Source: Humulus lupulus (Eukaryota; Streptophyta; Magnoliopsida; Rosales; Cannabaceae). From it: a stretch of 64,000 nt of DNA. A program made the position numbers and the translations under genes. The stretch is taken from the NCBI RefSeq assembly GCF_963169125.1, contig NC_084802.1:118796903-118860902 (forward strand), given 5' to 3'. The notes beneath the pieces were generated by a model. That model was not told the DNA's origin, did no database searches, and saw nothing but the letters and a program-made list of their open reading frames with translations. Shown here in pieces: positions 34,999-46,436 of this stretch. Position 1 is the stretch's first letter, and each line of letters begins with the position of its first letter.

Positions 34999-37626
34999 AT
35001 GGCACCGAAAAGGAACGCCCCCAAGAAGACCGTCAGCAGCTCGGCCTCACAGCAGGACAAAGGAAAGGCGGTGATGCCGGACTCCCCAATCCCCAACTTT
35101 GGGCCGGCGGTGGAGCAGGAGGTCGAGGTCGCCCTTGATGCCTTCTTTGAGGCAGAGAGGATCGCCTCAAAGGTCACCGACCAGACGAAGATCAACAAAA
35201 TCTTCCTCTCCCACAACATTGCCCTGGGGAGAGCATTCGTGGTGGCCCGACCTGCCGCAGAGGGCGAGCGGAGCTGTGCGCCGCTCGACGAGTCATTCGC
35301 GCCCTGGAGCGGCGAACATTTTAAGGCGGGGGCCTTCCTCCCGCTGGATCAGTATTTTGCTGATTTCCTTAATTACGTGGGGTTGGCCGCATTTCAGCTC
35401 CCCCCCCCCCCCCCCCAACTCCTATCGCTTCCTGGCGGGGTTGAAATACTTGTTTTAGAAGCATGAGTGGGAGGTCCCCACTCTTGCGGACATCTTATAC
35501 TTTTTCTGCCTCAAGCCCAGCTCGGACCAGCGGGGGCGAGGCGACGGGTTTTACTACTTAACCCGATTTCCTAATACGGCTGCGGTCATCGAGCTGTCCA
35601 GCCACCCTAATGACTTCAAGGACCAGTTCTTCATGTCGACGGGGTTCAGAAACTGCGAGCTCCACTACTTCAATCGCCCTCGTAAGTGTTTTTTTATTTT
35701 ATCCTTAGCTCGGAAGTTAAGTGTCACTTTTCCTCCTCCCATATCCTATTCTGACTTAGACCAATCATGCATCCATCTTCGTGAAGACAGAGAAATCTGT
35801 GACCCTCGGGGCCCAATATGAGACACTGGCGGGCTTGCCCCCCAGTGAGAAAGATTACCGCGCGCTCGTAACGGACGAGACGATGGTGGCCTGCAAGCTG
35901 ATTTTCCCAAATCAGACTTTGAACCTCAGGAGGCCCCGGGGGCTTCCCCCAGCTCGCGACACCAGACCCATCATCGTGGAGGAGGTCGCGGAAGACGAGG
36001 ATGAGGAGGACGAGGGCGACAAAGTTCCCCTCGTGAGGAATAGGAAGCGGACCTTGGAGATCGTCCCGGGGACGGGCAAGGAGAGGATCCAATCCGGAGC
36101 AGCCGCGGGTCCTTTTGGCCAAGGTAACCTTTACATGTTTAGGAGTCTAGATAGGGCCACAGTAGACCCCTGGCTGGCTAGGTTCAATCCTAGGCAGCTC
36201 GTCCATCGTCACCGAAGCGATCCGGACCTGAACACAACCCTGCTCCATTGTGTTGACCGGCTTGTGCTGGACTATCAAGATAGCCGACCTAGGGGTACCG
36301 TAGTAGTAGATAACACCCTAGCCTTTAGGTCGATCCTATTCGAGGAGTATGGGACCAACCTTCGTACATGGCCCTCACTCCGGAGGGGCGTCGCAGCTCT
36401 GGGGATTAGGCAATATGTAGAGGAATCTAGCCCTGAGTCAGACCCGGACCCAGAACTTGCGCTAGCTCGGGAAGTAATCGACTTAGATTCTTCTTCTAGC
36501 CCGGGGGGTAGGATTCCCTTAGTACACATACTTGAATTTTTCCTTATCCCTTCGCTTTTGTTTTTGCATGATCGTTAATTCTCGTACTAACCATGTTTTT
36601 GCCTTGGCAGAAGATATGTCTCAGCCCGAGGAGAGCCTGCGAGGTGCGGTTTTCGGAGGGAACGCCGCCGCGGGGCCAAGAGCGAAGAGGCTCCGGACGT
36701 CCAAGAACATCGCCGGGACACCCACCAAGTTCCCTGCGAAGGAGAAGGATCAAGCCCCAGCTGCATAAGTCGCGGGAGCGGTCCTTCCTGCTGCAGGGGG
36801 AAGCAATATGCCTCCACCGGCTCCGCGAGCTCCACTCGCTGTACGGGAAGTGGGAACGGAGGTCGGGACATCGGCCATCGTACCTTCCGATGTACGCATC
36901 CCAGTCAATCCCCAGGACCTGGAGAAGATCCCTGAGGCCTTTCGGGGAACGGTGTATGAGTCGGCAAACTACGCCGTCAGCCACATATACAAGTTCACCG
37001 AGAAGGAGCTCCGGGCCATCGAGACAATGAGCCCGGTGGGCGTGCTGGAATCTTCACTAGACATGGCCATGACGGTAAGCTAACCTTAACCTTTTTTTAG
37101 TTTTTTACATTGTTATATTTTGCCCTGTTTTTATTTTTCTTCTAAGGCAATCGTCTTTCCGTCTTCGCAGAGCGTTGTCGCCCTTCACCGGAGCATCATC
37201 AGGACCAAAACTCAGCTCGGGGACATGAGGGACGAGCATCGGACTACCTTGTAGGTGGCCAAGGATACCCTGGCGGCCTCGCAGGTCGAGCTGGAGAAAA
37301 CTCGTTTGAAGGTCCAAGAGCTCGAGACCTCCCTTGCCAGCTCGAGGACGGACCTAGACGCCGCGAAGACTGAGGTCTAGGCCGCCCAGGCTGCCCTAGA
37401 GGCTGAGCGGACAACTTCGGAAAAGTCCATGGAAGATCTGTTCTACCATTGGGCCTACAATCCAGATGCAGACTTCTCCTTCATGTTAGCGAGCCTTTGG
37501 GAGCGCTTGTTGGTGAAGTTCCAAGCTCGCCTTGATAAAGAGGCACCCTCGGAGACCGGGGATGGTTCTGGCACAGCTGAGCGAGGCGAGATGGCGACCT
37601 CCAAGGGCCCACCTGGCAGAGCTTAG
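34999..37626 (+). pseudogene. Antisense ORF (aORF) of Tat-1, gypsy-type PF04195-like protein
   Basis: Plus-strand gene opposite to gag-pol, in the 3' part of the element, where Tat elements are known to carry an extra antisense ORF of unknown function. ATG 34999 starts MAPKRNAPKKTVSSSAS. The conserved region includes QYFADFLNYVGLAAFQL, NSYRFLAGLKYLF and HEWEVPTLADILYFF (35340-35510), resembling the 'putative gypsy type transposon' domain. Probable introns: donor near 35682, acceptor near 35759; donor 37075 (GTAAGC), acceptor near 37170. Acidic and Pro/Arg-rich middle parts follow (35781-36540, 36610-37075), then a predicted coiled coil (37171-37430) and an acidic end. It is broken by a C-run frameshift (35400-35415), a stop near 35459 and stops near 36767, 37252 and 37378. 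No catalytic motif is visible. Confidence 0.75.
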
Positions 37627-37759
37627 GGCGTTTCTTTTCTTGTGCCCCCCAATATTTTTTAAATAATTTTTATGTAACCTTTGCATGAGGTGCTTTCACC
37701 TCGAGACAATTTGCTTTAACGCTTTTAATTGATCATCTCTTTTTTGCCTTTACGCACTT

Positions 37760-38700
37760 CGGCTACAATTTCTTGAAAAACTTAGTTTATGCTGATCTTT
37801 TTCCATATCTCGAGCTCTTTAGGGAGAACAACGATCCATAGACTTAAACCAACTTCTAAGTTTTATGACCCGGTTAGGACCAGGAACTTAATTTGAAAAG
37901 TTAGTTCGCGTTAACTTTTATCCATATCTCGAGCTCTTTAAGAAGAACAACGATCAATAGATTTAAATCAACTTCTAAGTTTTATGACCCGGTTTAGACC
38001 AGGAACTTAATTTGAAAACTTAGTTCGCGTTAACTTTTATCCATATCTCGAGCTCTTTAAGAAGAACAGCGATCAATAGATTTAAATCAACTTCTAAGTT
38101 TTATGACCCGGTTAAGACCAGGAACTTAATTTGAAAACTTAGTTCGCATTAACTTTTATCCATATCTCGAGCTCCTTAAGAAGAACAGTGATCAATAGAT
38201 TTAAATCAACTTCTAAGTTTTATGACCCGGTTAAGACCAGGAACTTAATTTGAAAACTTAGTTCACGTTAACTTTTATCCATTTCTCGAGCTCTTTAAGA
38301 AGAACATCGATCAATAGATTTAAATCAACTTCTAAGTTTTATGACCCGGTTAAGACCAGGAACTTAATTTGAAAACTTAGTTCGCGTTAACTTTTATCCA
38401 TATCTCGAGCTCTTTAAGAAGAACAGCGATCAATAGATTTAAATCAACTTCTAAGTTTTATGACCCGGTTAAGACCAGGAACTTAATTTGAAAACTTAGT
38501 TCGCGTTAACTTTTATCCATATCTCGAGCTCTTTAAGAAGAATAGCGATCAATAGATTTAAATCAACTTCTAAGTTTTATGACCCGATTAAGACCAGGAT
38601 AGGACTTAGTTAGCGTTAATCCTTATCAATATCTCGTGTTTTTTAAGAAAAACAATGGTCAATCGATATGAATCAACTTCTAAGTCATTAAGGAGACCTG
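37760..38700. repeat. 119-bp tandem array in the Tat-1 3' UTR, about 8 units
   Basis: The block CTCGAGCTCTTTAAGAAGAACA recurs with its CGAG at 37811, 37930, 38049, 38168, 38287, 38406 and 38525, an exact 119-base period. A diverged unit follows at about 38635. The first and last units are the most divergent; inner ones differ at a few sites. It lies between the antisense ORF and the end of pol. Confidence 0.97.
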
Positions 38701-38839
38701 GTTATATCCAGGTACCATATGCCCCCCAAGTAACTGGGAAAGGGTCTTTCGTGGTTATATTAGATTACACTTGCAAACATACATTAAAACTGATTCTCAT
38801 TAATACATAAAAAGTGGCCTTCCAAGCCTTACAAGTGAA

Positions 38840-41800
38840 TTACTGATAATATTTCTTTAAGTGGATGGCGTTCCAAGTGCGCGGGACCGCCCCTCCATTA
38901 AGTCGGGCTAACTTATAAATTCCCTCCTTAATGATTTCGATGACCTAGTATGGTCCTTCCCAGTTTCGTCCCAAAACTCCATCTTTGGGATCTTTTCCGG
39001 CCAGGAAAACTCTCCTTAGGACCAGGTCACCAACGCTGAAGGCGTACTTTTTGACCTTGGCGTTGAAGTAGCGAGTGATTTTCTGCTGATAATGGGCGAG
39101 CTGGAGTTGCGAATCCTCTTGCCTTTCATCAACTAGATCGAGGGAATTGCACAGGAGCTCGTGGTTTTGATCTTGGTCATAAGACTGGACTCTATGCGAA
39201 AGCACCTTAATTTCAACGGGGAGGACTACCTCACTCCCAAAGGTTAGGGAAAAGGGAGTATGACCTGTAGGAGTCCGATGTGAGGTCCGGTATGCCCATA
39301 GGACCTGGGGGAGCTGTTCTGGGCTGACCCCCTTTGCTTCGTCTAATCTCTTCTTGAGGCTCGCCTTTAGGGTCTTGTTGACAGCTTCGACCTGGCCATT
39401 TGCCTGAGGATAGGCCACGGAGGAGAAACTTTTCACAATTCCGTGCCTCTCGCAAAACTCGGTGAACAGGTCGCTGTCGAACTGAGTGCCGTTGTTGGAA
39501 ACGATCTTCTTGGGTAGGCCGAATCGACAGATGATGCTTTTAACCATGAAGTCCAGCACCTTTTTGGACATTATCGTTGCCAAAGGTTCTACCTCAGCCC
39601 ACTTAGTGAAGTAGTCGATGGCTACCACGGCGTAACGGACCCCGCCTTTTCCAGTGGGGAGGGCGCCAACCAAGTCTATCCCCCAAACGGAAAACGACCA
39701 TGGGGACGAGATCATCTTCAGATCGACTGGAGGAGCTCGGGCAACTGCGGCGAATCGCTGGCACCTGTCGCACTTCTTCACGTATGAGATCGAGTCCTTG
39801 GATAGAGTTGGCCAGTAGTACCCCTCCCTCAGGACTTTTAAAGCCAAGCTCTGCCCCCCAGTGTGGTCTCCGCAAAATCCTTCGTGCACTTCCAGCAGGA
39901 TGGCCTTTGCCTCGCCTGGAAGAACACACCGGAGGAGAGGTTGGGAGTGCCCACGTCGGTACAACACCCCATCGATTATCGTGTAGAAGGGCAAACACTT
40001 ATCAGTGGACTTGGAAATGAATTGGTTGAGGGCCGTCACCCTTCCTGTCAAGCCTTGGACATCTTTTCGCGACCTGGGAGAAGGAAGTTCGAGCAGGGAT
40101 CTGATCTTGTCAGGGTTTGCCTCAATTCCTCGGGTATTGACTATAAACCTAAGGAATTTCCTTGACGCGACTCCAAAAGTGCATTTCTGTGGATTTAGCA
40201 TCATGCCATATTCCCGTAGTATCTTAAAACATTCTTCCAGGTCGGAAACATGGTTATCGGCAATCTTTGACTTGATTAGCATGTCATCAACGTACACTTC
40301 CATGTTTTTTCCGATCTGGTCTGCGAAAATTCTATTTACTAGCCTTTTGTAGGTAGCTCCGGCGTTCTTCAGACCGAACGGCATGACCTTGTAACAATAG
40401 ATGTTAGCTGGGGTCATGAAGCTGGTGTGCTCTTGGTCCGCCGGATTCATCGCGATCTGATTGTAGCCCGAGTACGCGTTCATAAAGGACATGAGCTCGT
40501 GCCCCGCCGTGGCATCCACCAAATGGTCGATCCTGGGCAATGGGAAGCAATCCTTGGGGCAGGCTTTATTCAGGTCGGAGAAATCGATGCAGGTCTGCCA
40601 TTTCCCGTTAGGCTTTGGAACCAGCACGGGGTTGGCAACCCATATTGGAAACTTGGCTTCACGGATAAAGCCGCATTTCTTGAGCCGAGATACCTCTTCC
40701 TCTAGGGCTTCAGCTCGAGTGGTTCCTAAACGCCTTTGCTTCTGGGACTTGGCAGGAATGCTTTTATCCAGATGAAGTGTGTGCATGATGACACTCGGGC
40801 TAATTCCCACCATGTCCTCGTGCGACCATGCGAATACGTCCAAGTTATCCTGCAGAAACGTAGTCAGCTCCGCCTTCCTCTGGCTACAGAGGTTTTTCCC
40901 GAGCCTGACCATTCGTGACGGATTCTGTGGATCAATGTTCACTTCCTCGAGCTCCTCTATTGCCTGGAGCTCGGATCTGTCCTCGCCTATTCGGGGGTCA
41001 ATATCCTCACTTAAGACGACATTTTCCCCCTCGGCGTTTTGAGGTTTTTCAATCTCAGGATCCGCTAAGGGTTCCCGAGATTCCTCTTCACCTTGAATGG
41101 CCATTGCCAGCTGCCCAGGTTTAGACTTTCCCTTCATGGAAATGTTGTAGCATTCCCTGGCAGCGAGCTGATCGCCATGGACAGTACAGATTCCCGTTGA
41201 AGTAGGGAATTTCATTGCGAGGTGGTGAATGGACGTGACGACCTTGAAGGCTATGAGCGTAGGTCGGCCCAAAATGGCGTTGTAGGCAGCGGAGCAGTCA
41301 ATGACCACGAACTCAAGGAGTTTGGAGACTGTTCGAGACCCTTCACCTAGGGTGATCACTAACTCGATCGTCCCAATTGCTGCTGATCCTTCTCCCGAAA
41401 AACCATACAACATCATGGAGGTTGCCTTCAGCTCGGCGACAGTCAAACCCATTTTCTCTAAGGTGGATCGGAATAAAAGGTTCACCGAACTCCCATTGTC
41501 TATCAGTACCCTCCTCACCCTCCGGTTGGCGAGCTGGACTGCTACGACCAGAGGATCATTGTGAGGGAACTGGACATGGCCCGTATCTTCCTCTGTAAAA
41601 ATGATTGGTTGCCTTTCCGATCGTTGTTGCTTTGACTGAAGTTGTTCCGGAACGAACTCCACTCCGTTATGAGCCTTTAGTTTGTTCACATATCTCTTCT
41701 GGGCTCCTCTGCTCGTGCTGGCCATGTGCGGACCTCCAGAGATGGTGGATATCTCCCCCCCTACAACAGGAGGAGGGATATCCTGATCTAACCGAGACCC

Positions 41801-44056
41801 GGGCTGACTGGCCGGGACATCCGGAGCAGGTCGGTTTGCTGGAACCCTGTTCCGTGCGTATTGAGCCAAGGGACTGGCTCGGATGAGAGTCTCGATCTCG
41901 TCTTTTAGGTGTCTGCAATCATTGGTATTGTGGCCGACGTCGTTATGAAAACGGCAAAACTTAGAAGTGTCTCTCTTCCCTTTGTGGTGCTTTAATGGCT
42001 CCGGCCTCTTCCAAGGGACTCGAGCAGAGTTGGCTAGGAAGATATTCTCCCTAGACTAGGTTAGCTCGGTATAATTCGCGAAGACGAGCTTAAACTTGTC
42101 TATGGATTTTTTCTTCTTTTGGCCGTGCAGACTGTTTTCGCCATTTCCCTTTCTTTTGCCTCCACCGGGCTGGTTGTTCTGTGTGGCGTTTTGGGTCGCT
42201 ATCATGACCTCCGTCCCCACTCCAGTGGGCTGCTCGGAGACCTGGCTGGTTCCCGCAGCTGAAGCTTCGGCTTCTTCCAAGTTGATCCATTCTTGGGCTC
42301 TGTTAAGGAATTCGTTAACCGAGCTGACTCCCTTCCTTTGTATATCCTTCCAGAGATCTCCTCGGACGAGGATTCCAGTTCTCATGGACATGAGCTTGGA
42401 GCTATCATTCGTGTCTCTGGCTTGAGCAGCAACGTTCGCGAATCTGCTCAGATAGGCCTTCAGAGTCTCACCGGGCTGCTGCCTCACGTTAGCCAGGGAG
42501 TCGGCCTGAACACGGGCGGCCTGAGAGGCTCGGAATGCCCTTTTGAAGTCAGCTGAGAATGTCTTCCAGGAATTGATTGACTGTCTTTTACTTTGCTTGA
42601 ACCATTGCCTGGCAGGCCCAATCAGTGTGGAATGGAAGATTGAACATCTCAGCTCGGGGCCAATGTTGTGGGCCATCATCAGGGTGTTGAACATCCCTAA
42701 ATGGTCCGATGGGTCTTCGTCCCCATTGAGCTTTGACAAGTGGGGCATACGGAAACCAGATGGGTACGCCGTTGCTGCTATACTGGGGGTGAAGAGTTCC
42801 ATCTCGTCCCCTGAATCATATTCGTCTTTTTATTTTTCTGATAGGAGCTTCCTCATCAGCTCCTCCATCTAAGCCAAGCGCTCGAGGGTTTGGTCCTGAT
42901 GTCCTTGGTTATTCCGGGGCTGTTCAAGAGCTCCGGACCCATTGTACATATTTGGTTGGTTATTGCCCCTCCTATCTTGAGATAGGTTATTTGGGACATT
43001 CCCTCCGTTACGTACTTCGAACAGAGCCCACCTTGAGCGAGCATGGTCATCCCCTCCTGCTTGTTCCCCTCTATGAGAGTTGAGGCGATCTCCCAGGTCA
43101 CCTCCCTCGGTGATTTGATGACTTTGCGCTGAACTCAGATGTTGGCGTAGGTCTCCCCCAGAGAGATCACTCTGGTGACTGCCGATCCAATGGCTCCTGC
43201 TAGATATGCTTGTAGTCCGCCCATGGTGCTGAGGATCTGGGCTTTCCCTCGGCGCCTTGCTATGCCGGGAAGGTCCTGCTGATGGAAGATTTCTCCTACT
43301 ACTCCCATAGGCTAGGATGTCTCGGACGGGCCGAGGAGGAGACGGATATCTGATTGGAGAAGGAGGATGCCTGACTGGAGAGGCTATCCTAGTTCCGTCA
43401 GGACGGATCAAGTTTGGTGGGGGCCTTTCGGCCCTGCCAACCTGCTGGTCCCGCGCCTGGCGATCTGGACGAGGCGCAGGATGGTTGTTGGGAACGGGCT
43501 GATGTCGTGAGCCCGCTCTGGATCTCCTTCGAGAATTTCCTGTAGCTCCTCTGGGCGTCCTCGAGGATGGTTGGGAGCTAGGAGTCGACGTCCTGACCGA
43601 ACGGCTGTATTGCTGTTGTTCGGCTCTAGGCATTCCTCCGAAGTCTGCCTCTCGATGGTGTGATGAAGGGGTGGATTTGGCTGCTGGAAGTCTATCCGAA
43701 CGGCTATGCCTGGACCGATTACCCTGGCGAGACTTAGGAGCCTCACCTTGCCTCTCTCCGACGTTAGCGTTGGTTATGAGAGAGGGTAGTCGGGCTAGCA
43801 TATCCTTAATCTGCTGACTAGCTGTTGCTAACTGGCTCCTCAGCTGAGCGTTCTCCATCTCCACCGCAGTATAGTAACAGGGGTTCGGATTAGGCGGTCG
43901 AGGCACCGAACAACCAGTATCATCTTGGCCCGCCGGCTGCTTTCCTGGCTGTTGCTGGACTTTTGGAACTTGTTCACCAGGGATGGCAGTATGATGAGCC
44001 TCCTTCCCACCATGTTGCTCTGTTTCATTACCGTGCCTGGATCGAGTTGTCACCAT
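38840..44056 (-). pseudogene. Tat-1 gag-pol, RNase H deleted
   Basis: Minus-strand frame from ATG 44056 (MVTTRSRHGNETE) past a basic, Pro-rich N-terminus, the capsid region (42056-42802, with FSADFKRAFRASQ and LANVRQQPGETLKAYLSRF), a knuckle (near 41910), protease (IDNGSSVNLLF, 41486-41510), RT (YVDDMLIKS near 40285; FMNAYSGYNQI near 40475) and integrase (zinc region near 39780-39890; core to 39380; GKDPKD..NWEGPY end). In-frame stops lie near 42871, 42835, 42057 and 38946. RT passes straight into the integrase leader near 39980 with the frame intact, so the connection and RNase H domains are absent. Asp is replaced by Asn in RT motif A (40478-40480) and at the second integrase catalytic site (39494-39496); the integrase Glu (QVEAVNKTLK) is kept. 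It was defined from the first ATG inside the LTR-adjacent leader. Confidence 0.9.
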
Positions 44057-44089
44057 AGTCGGATGTTTGCGACAGCACTGAATCGGACT

Positions 44090-44112
44090 TGCTCTCAATG
44101 AAAGCACCAAAC
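44090..44112 (-). promoter_or_regulatory. Tat-1 primer-binding region
   Basis: TTTGGTGCTTTCATTGAGAG on the minus strand lies directly after the 5' LTR, in the normal primer-site place. I could not assign the tRNA. Confidence 0.5.
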
Positions 44113-44817
44113 AGTTGACGCGGTTCTTCGCCAACAGGTAATTATGAAATGAAGAGAAAGGGATTAGTGCTAAGTGTGAACCGAAACAGATATAAGATCT
44201 TAGAAAAGGAAAGAGGTGACACAAGACACGTTTTTGAGTGGTTCAAAGGTTAATATCCTTCTACTCCACTAGTCAGTATTATTGCTCTATACTGGATATT
44301 TGATTACAGGGCCTTTTTTACAATAGAGAATCCAACCCTTATTAAGTCCCAGGGTCTCCATATTTATAGGAGAAGGCACCTGGGAGTTGGTAAGAAGGTC
44401 ATCCCATGACCCTCATATCTATCACATCAACTCTGTGACATTCATGATTAATTCCTAAACCTGACACATTAGTATGGTCAAATCAATAGGTAAGGAGGTA
44501 ATGGGCCGCACGGCCCAACCCAGTAATGGGTGTCTGAATACGCACGTTCCTGCTGCGTGTCCGAGAAGTCAGGGGCATATCAGACACATGATGTCTGATA
44601 TATGCACATTTACCTTGCATGTGTTGACTTTATAAAGGGTCATAGCCTTCATACCCAGTTCGTACCTCATGCAATCTTGGCGAACCCTTGAGTTTCCTCG
44701 AGCTAAGTAGGTACGACCTAATGACAGAAGCTCCGGTCTGCGGGACGTCCACGAGATAACTATGATTAGGCCACAGCTCGGCTCGCTAATCAGCCCGTGG
44801 GAAAAACAGGGCGTACA
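44113..44817 (-). repeat. Tat-1 5' LTR, 705 bp
   Basis: Same sequence as 33244-34000 but with a 52-base gap after CAGTTCGTACC (near 44667) and with the outer TG of the inner edge changed to AG. Confidence 0.95.
44361..44368 (-). promoter_or_regulatory. TATA box of Tat-1 5' LTR
   Basis: TATAAATA on the minus strand (CCTATAAATATGG context), conserved in the 3' LTR at 33492-33499. It would drive the genomic transcript toward gag. Confidence 0.6.
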
Positions 44818-45015
44818 GAAGGCATATAATATTTTGATACCTATGCACCGGTGGCAAGGACAACTTCAATTAGAATGGTGTTTGCCTTATCATCAATACA
44901 CAACCTATATGTTAATCAAATGGATGTCAAAACGACATTCTTAAATGGTAACCTCGATGAGGAGGTTTACATGGAACAATCAAAAGGATTTTTTCTAGCA
45001 ATCCAAGTATCAAAC
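44818..45015 (+). pseudogene. Copia RT fragment
   Basis: After the Tat-1 target site the plus strand reads ARTTSIRMVFALSSIHNL, then VNQMDVKTTFLNGNLDEEVYM, the RT motif A region of copia with its catalytic Asp (QMDVKT). It follows the piece that stops at 33243. The frame ends at an Athila solo LTR. The rest of RT, including the YVDD region, is not found anywhere in the window. Confidence 0.9.
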
Positions 45016-46436
45016 TATTATGATATAATTTGATGAACAATGTGCAAGTGTACATAGTCACAAAACAAGTAATAAAGTGATAAGTATTCAAGTTCGTCTC
45101 CACATGGATTGCAAATTAAAACTAAATGCAATAATTAGTTACCAAAAAATTTCAATAGTGGCAAAATTTAAAGTGGATTGATTCTTTTAAACTAAAACTA
45201 ATTGTGACAAATTTAAAATTCTTGAAATACACTAAGATGACAAGCTAACAGCAAGAGAAATTCAATTTAGTGAAATGGGCTTGAACTACTAAATTCGTTT
45301 ATGTCAAGTAACATGTATAGTTTGCTGCAATAATACTTTAGCAAAAGTCCCAGAGTTAACACGAATTCACATATGTTCATAGAAATTTCCCAAATCCAAT
45401 GGCATTAATTCATTCACCTAATTAAACATATTCCTATGCCAAATCAGGTTTAAGAACACAATTTCAAGCTTAAATTCACAATAGTTACACAAGGAACATA
45501 ACAAATTCCTATATTCTTGTGTCATTCAAGTTCATCCATTACATTCAAACTTTCTAGCACTAAATATAACTCATCATCTTGACATTGATGGCAAAATAAA
45601 AACAAAAATTAAACATTAAGCATACATTAGTGAACAATGGGCATTTTTCCTAAAATAAAGTGCTAGAAATTTAAACACTAAGACATAGTTTATGTCTAAA
45701 TTAAGAAACAATAATCCAAGTTCAAAATTTTCCATGAGTAATTAAAACAAAGTACTGAGATTAATATAAAAATATTAACAATATCAAAGAAGAAGAAGAA
45801 GAAGCCCAAATGATGATGAATTGAATGTCCTTCTCTATTTCCTTTTCTTCCTTCGACCTTTTCCTTCTTTGTACCTTTGGTTTTTCTCTGTAGAATGTGT
45901 TTTTCTTTCTCAAAATGGAAGAATGTACTCTCTTGGGCTAGGGTACCAACCCTTCAAGGCCAAAGATAAAAGTATTTGTCCTCCTTCTTACACGTGAACC
46001 TCCTTCTTTTCCTCCCTTGAAAATGCTTCAAAATACTGACTTATGGTTCTGGTTTCACTACCTCAGCATTCTTTTCAAGCTCAATTAATGAAGTGCAAGG
46101 TGGCTTTCCTTCACATGCTGAAAATCTTCACTTGAATCCTGATGGAAATGCTCCAGCAAAATTTTTCATACTACAGTAATCCTGAATTCTCAACACAAAA
46201 TGACAACTTAGATGCCAATTTTCTTGTCCTCTTTCTCTTTAGATAATTCATGCATAAAATCATTGTTTTCATACTTTCAGCTCTTAAAAACTACAAAGAC
46301 ACAATAAACTCACTAACAATACAAAAAAAGGAAGAAATCAACTAAAAGTTGACAACAATAAACACACATCACTCTTCCTAGATCTACATTTACATGCTTA
46401 ACAACATAAAAATAACTCTTTATTCAAGATTTATCT
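45016..46436 (-). mobile_element. Solo Athila-type LTR, 1.42 kb
   Basis: Homologous over its length to 24944-26276 and 12511-13815. Flanks are CAAAC (45011-45015) and CAAAT (46437-46441), a target duplication with one transition. Its outer ends are decayed (TATTATGAT.. and ..TTATCT). No internal sequence remains, consistent with recombination between two LTRs. It is a relic of a second Athila insertion into the same copia element. Confidence 0.85.

Larger units (their letters stand above)
33244..44817 (-). mobile_element. Tat-lineage Ty3/gypsy retrotransposon with both LTRs (Tat-1), 11.6 kb
   Basis: Exact duplications GAAGG at 33239-33243 and 44818-44822 flank it. It sits in the copia RT, whose fragments resume on either side. 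On the minus strand: 5' LTR (44113-44817), primer-site region, gag-pol (38840-44056), a 3' non-coding region with a 119-bp tandem array, an antisense gene on the plus strand (34999-37626), a polypurine tract (34001-34017) and 3' LTR (33244-34000). By hand alignment the LTRs differ at about 21 of 705 shared positions (about 15 transitions) plus one 52-base gap. This makes it the youngest large element in the window whose age can be read. Confidence 0.95.

Noticed and set aside
40005..41886. Many plus-strand open frames of 60-115 codons opposite Tat-1 pol
   Set aside because: They are antisense shadows of the long pol frame, with no start context or homology of their own.
42096..42872. Plus-strand open frames opposite Tat-1 gag
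   Set aside because: Shadows of the gag frame; hydrophobic stretches come from reverse reading of Lys/Gln-rich codons.
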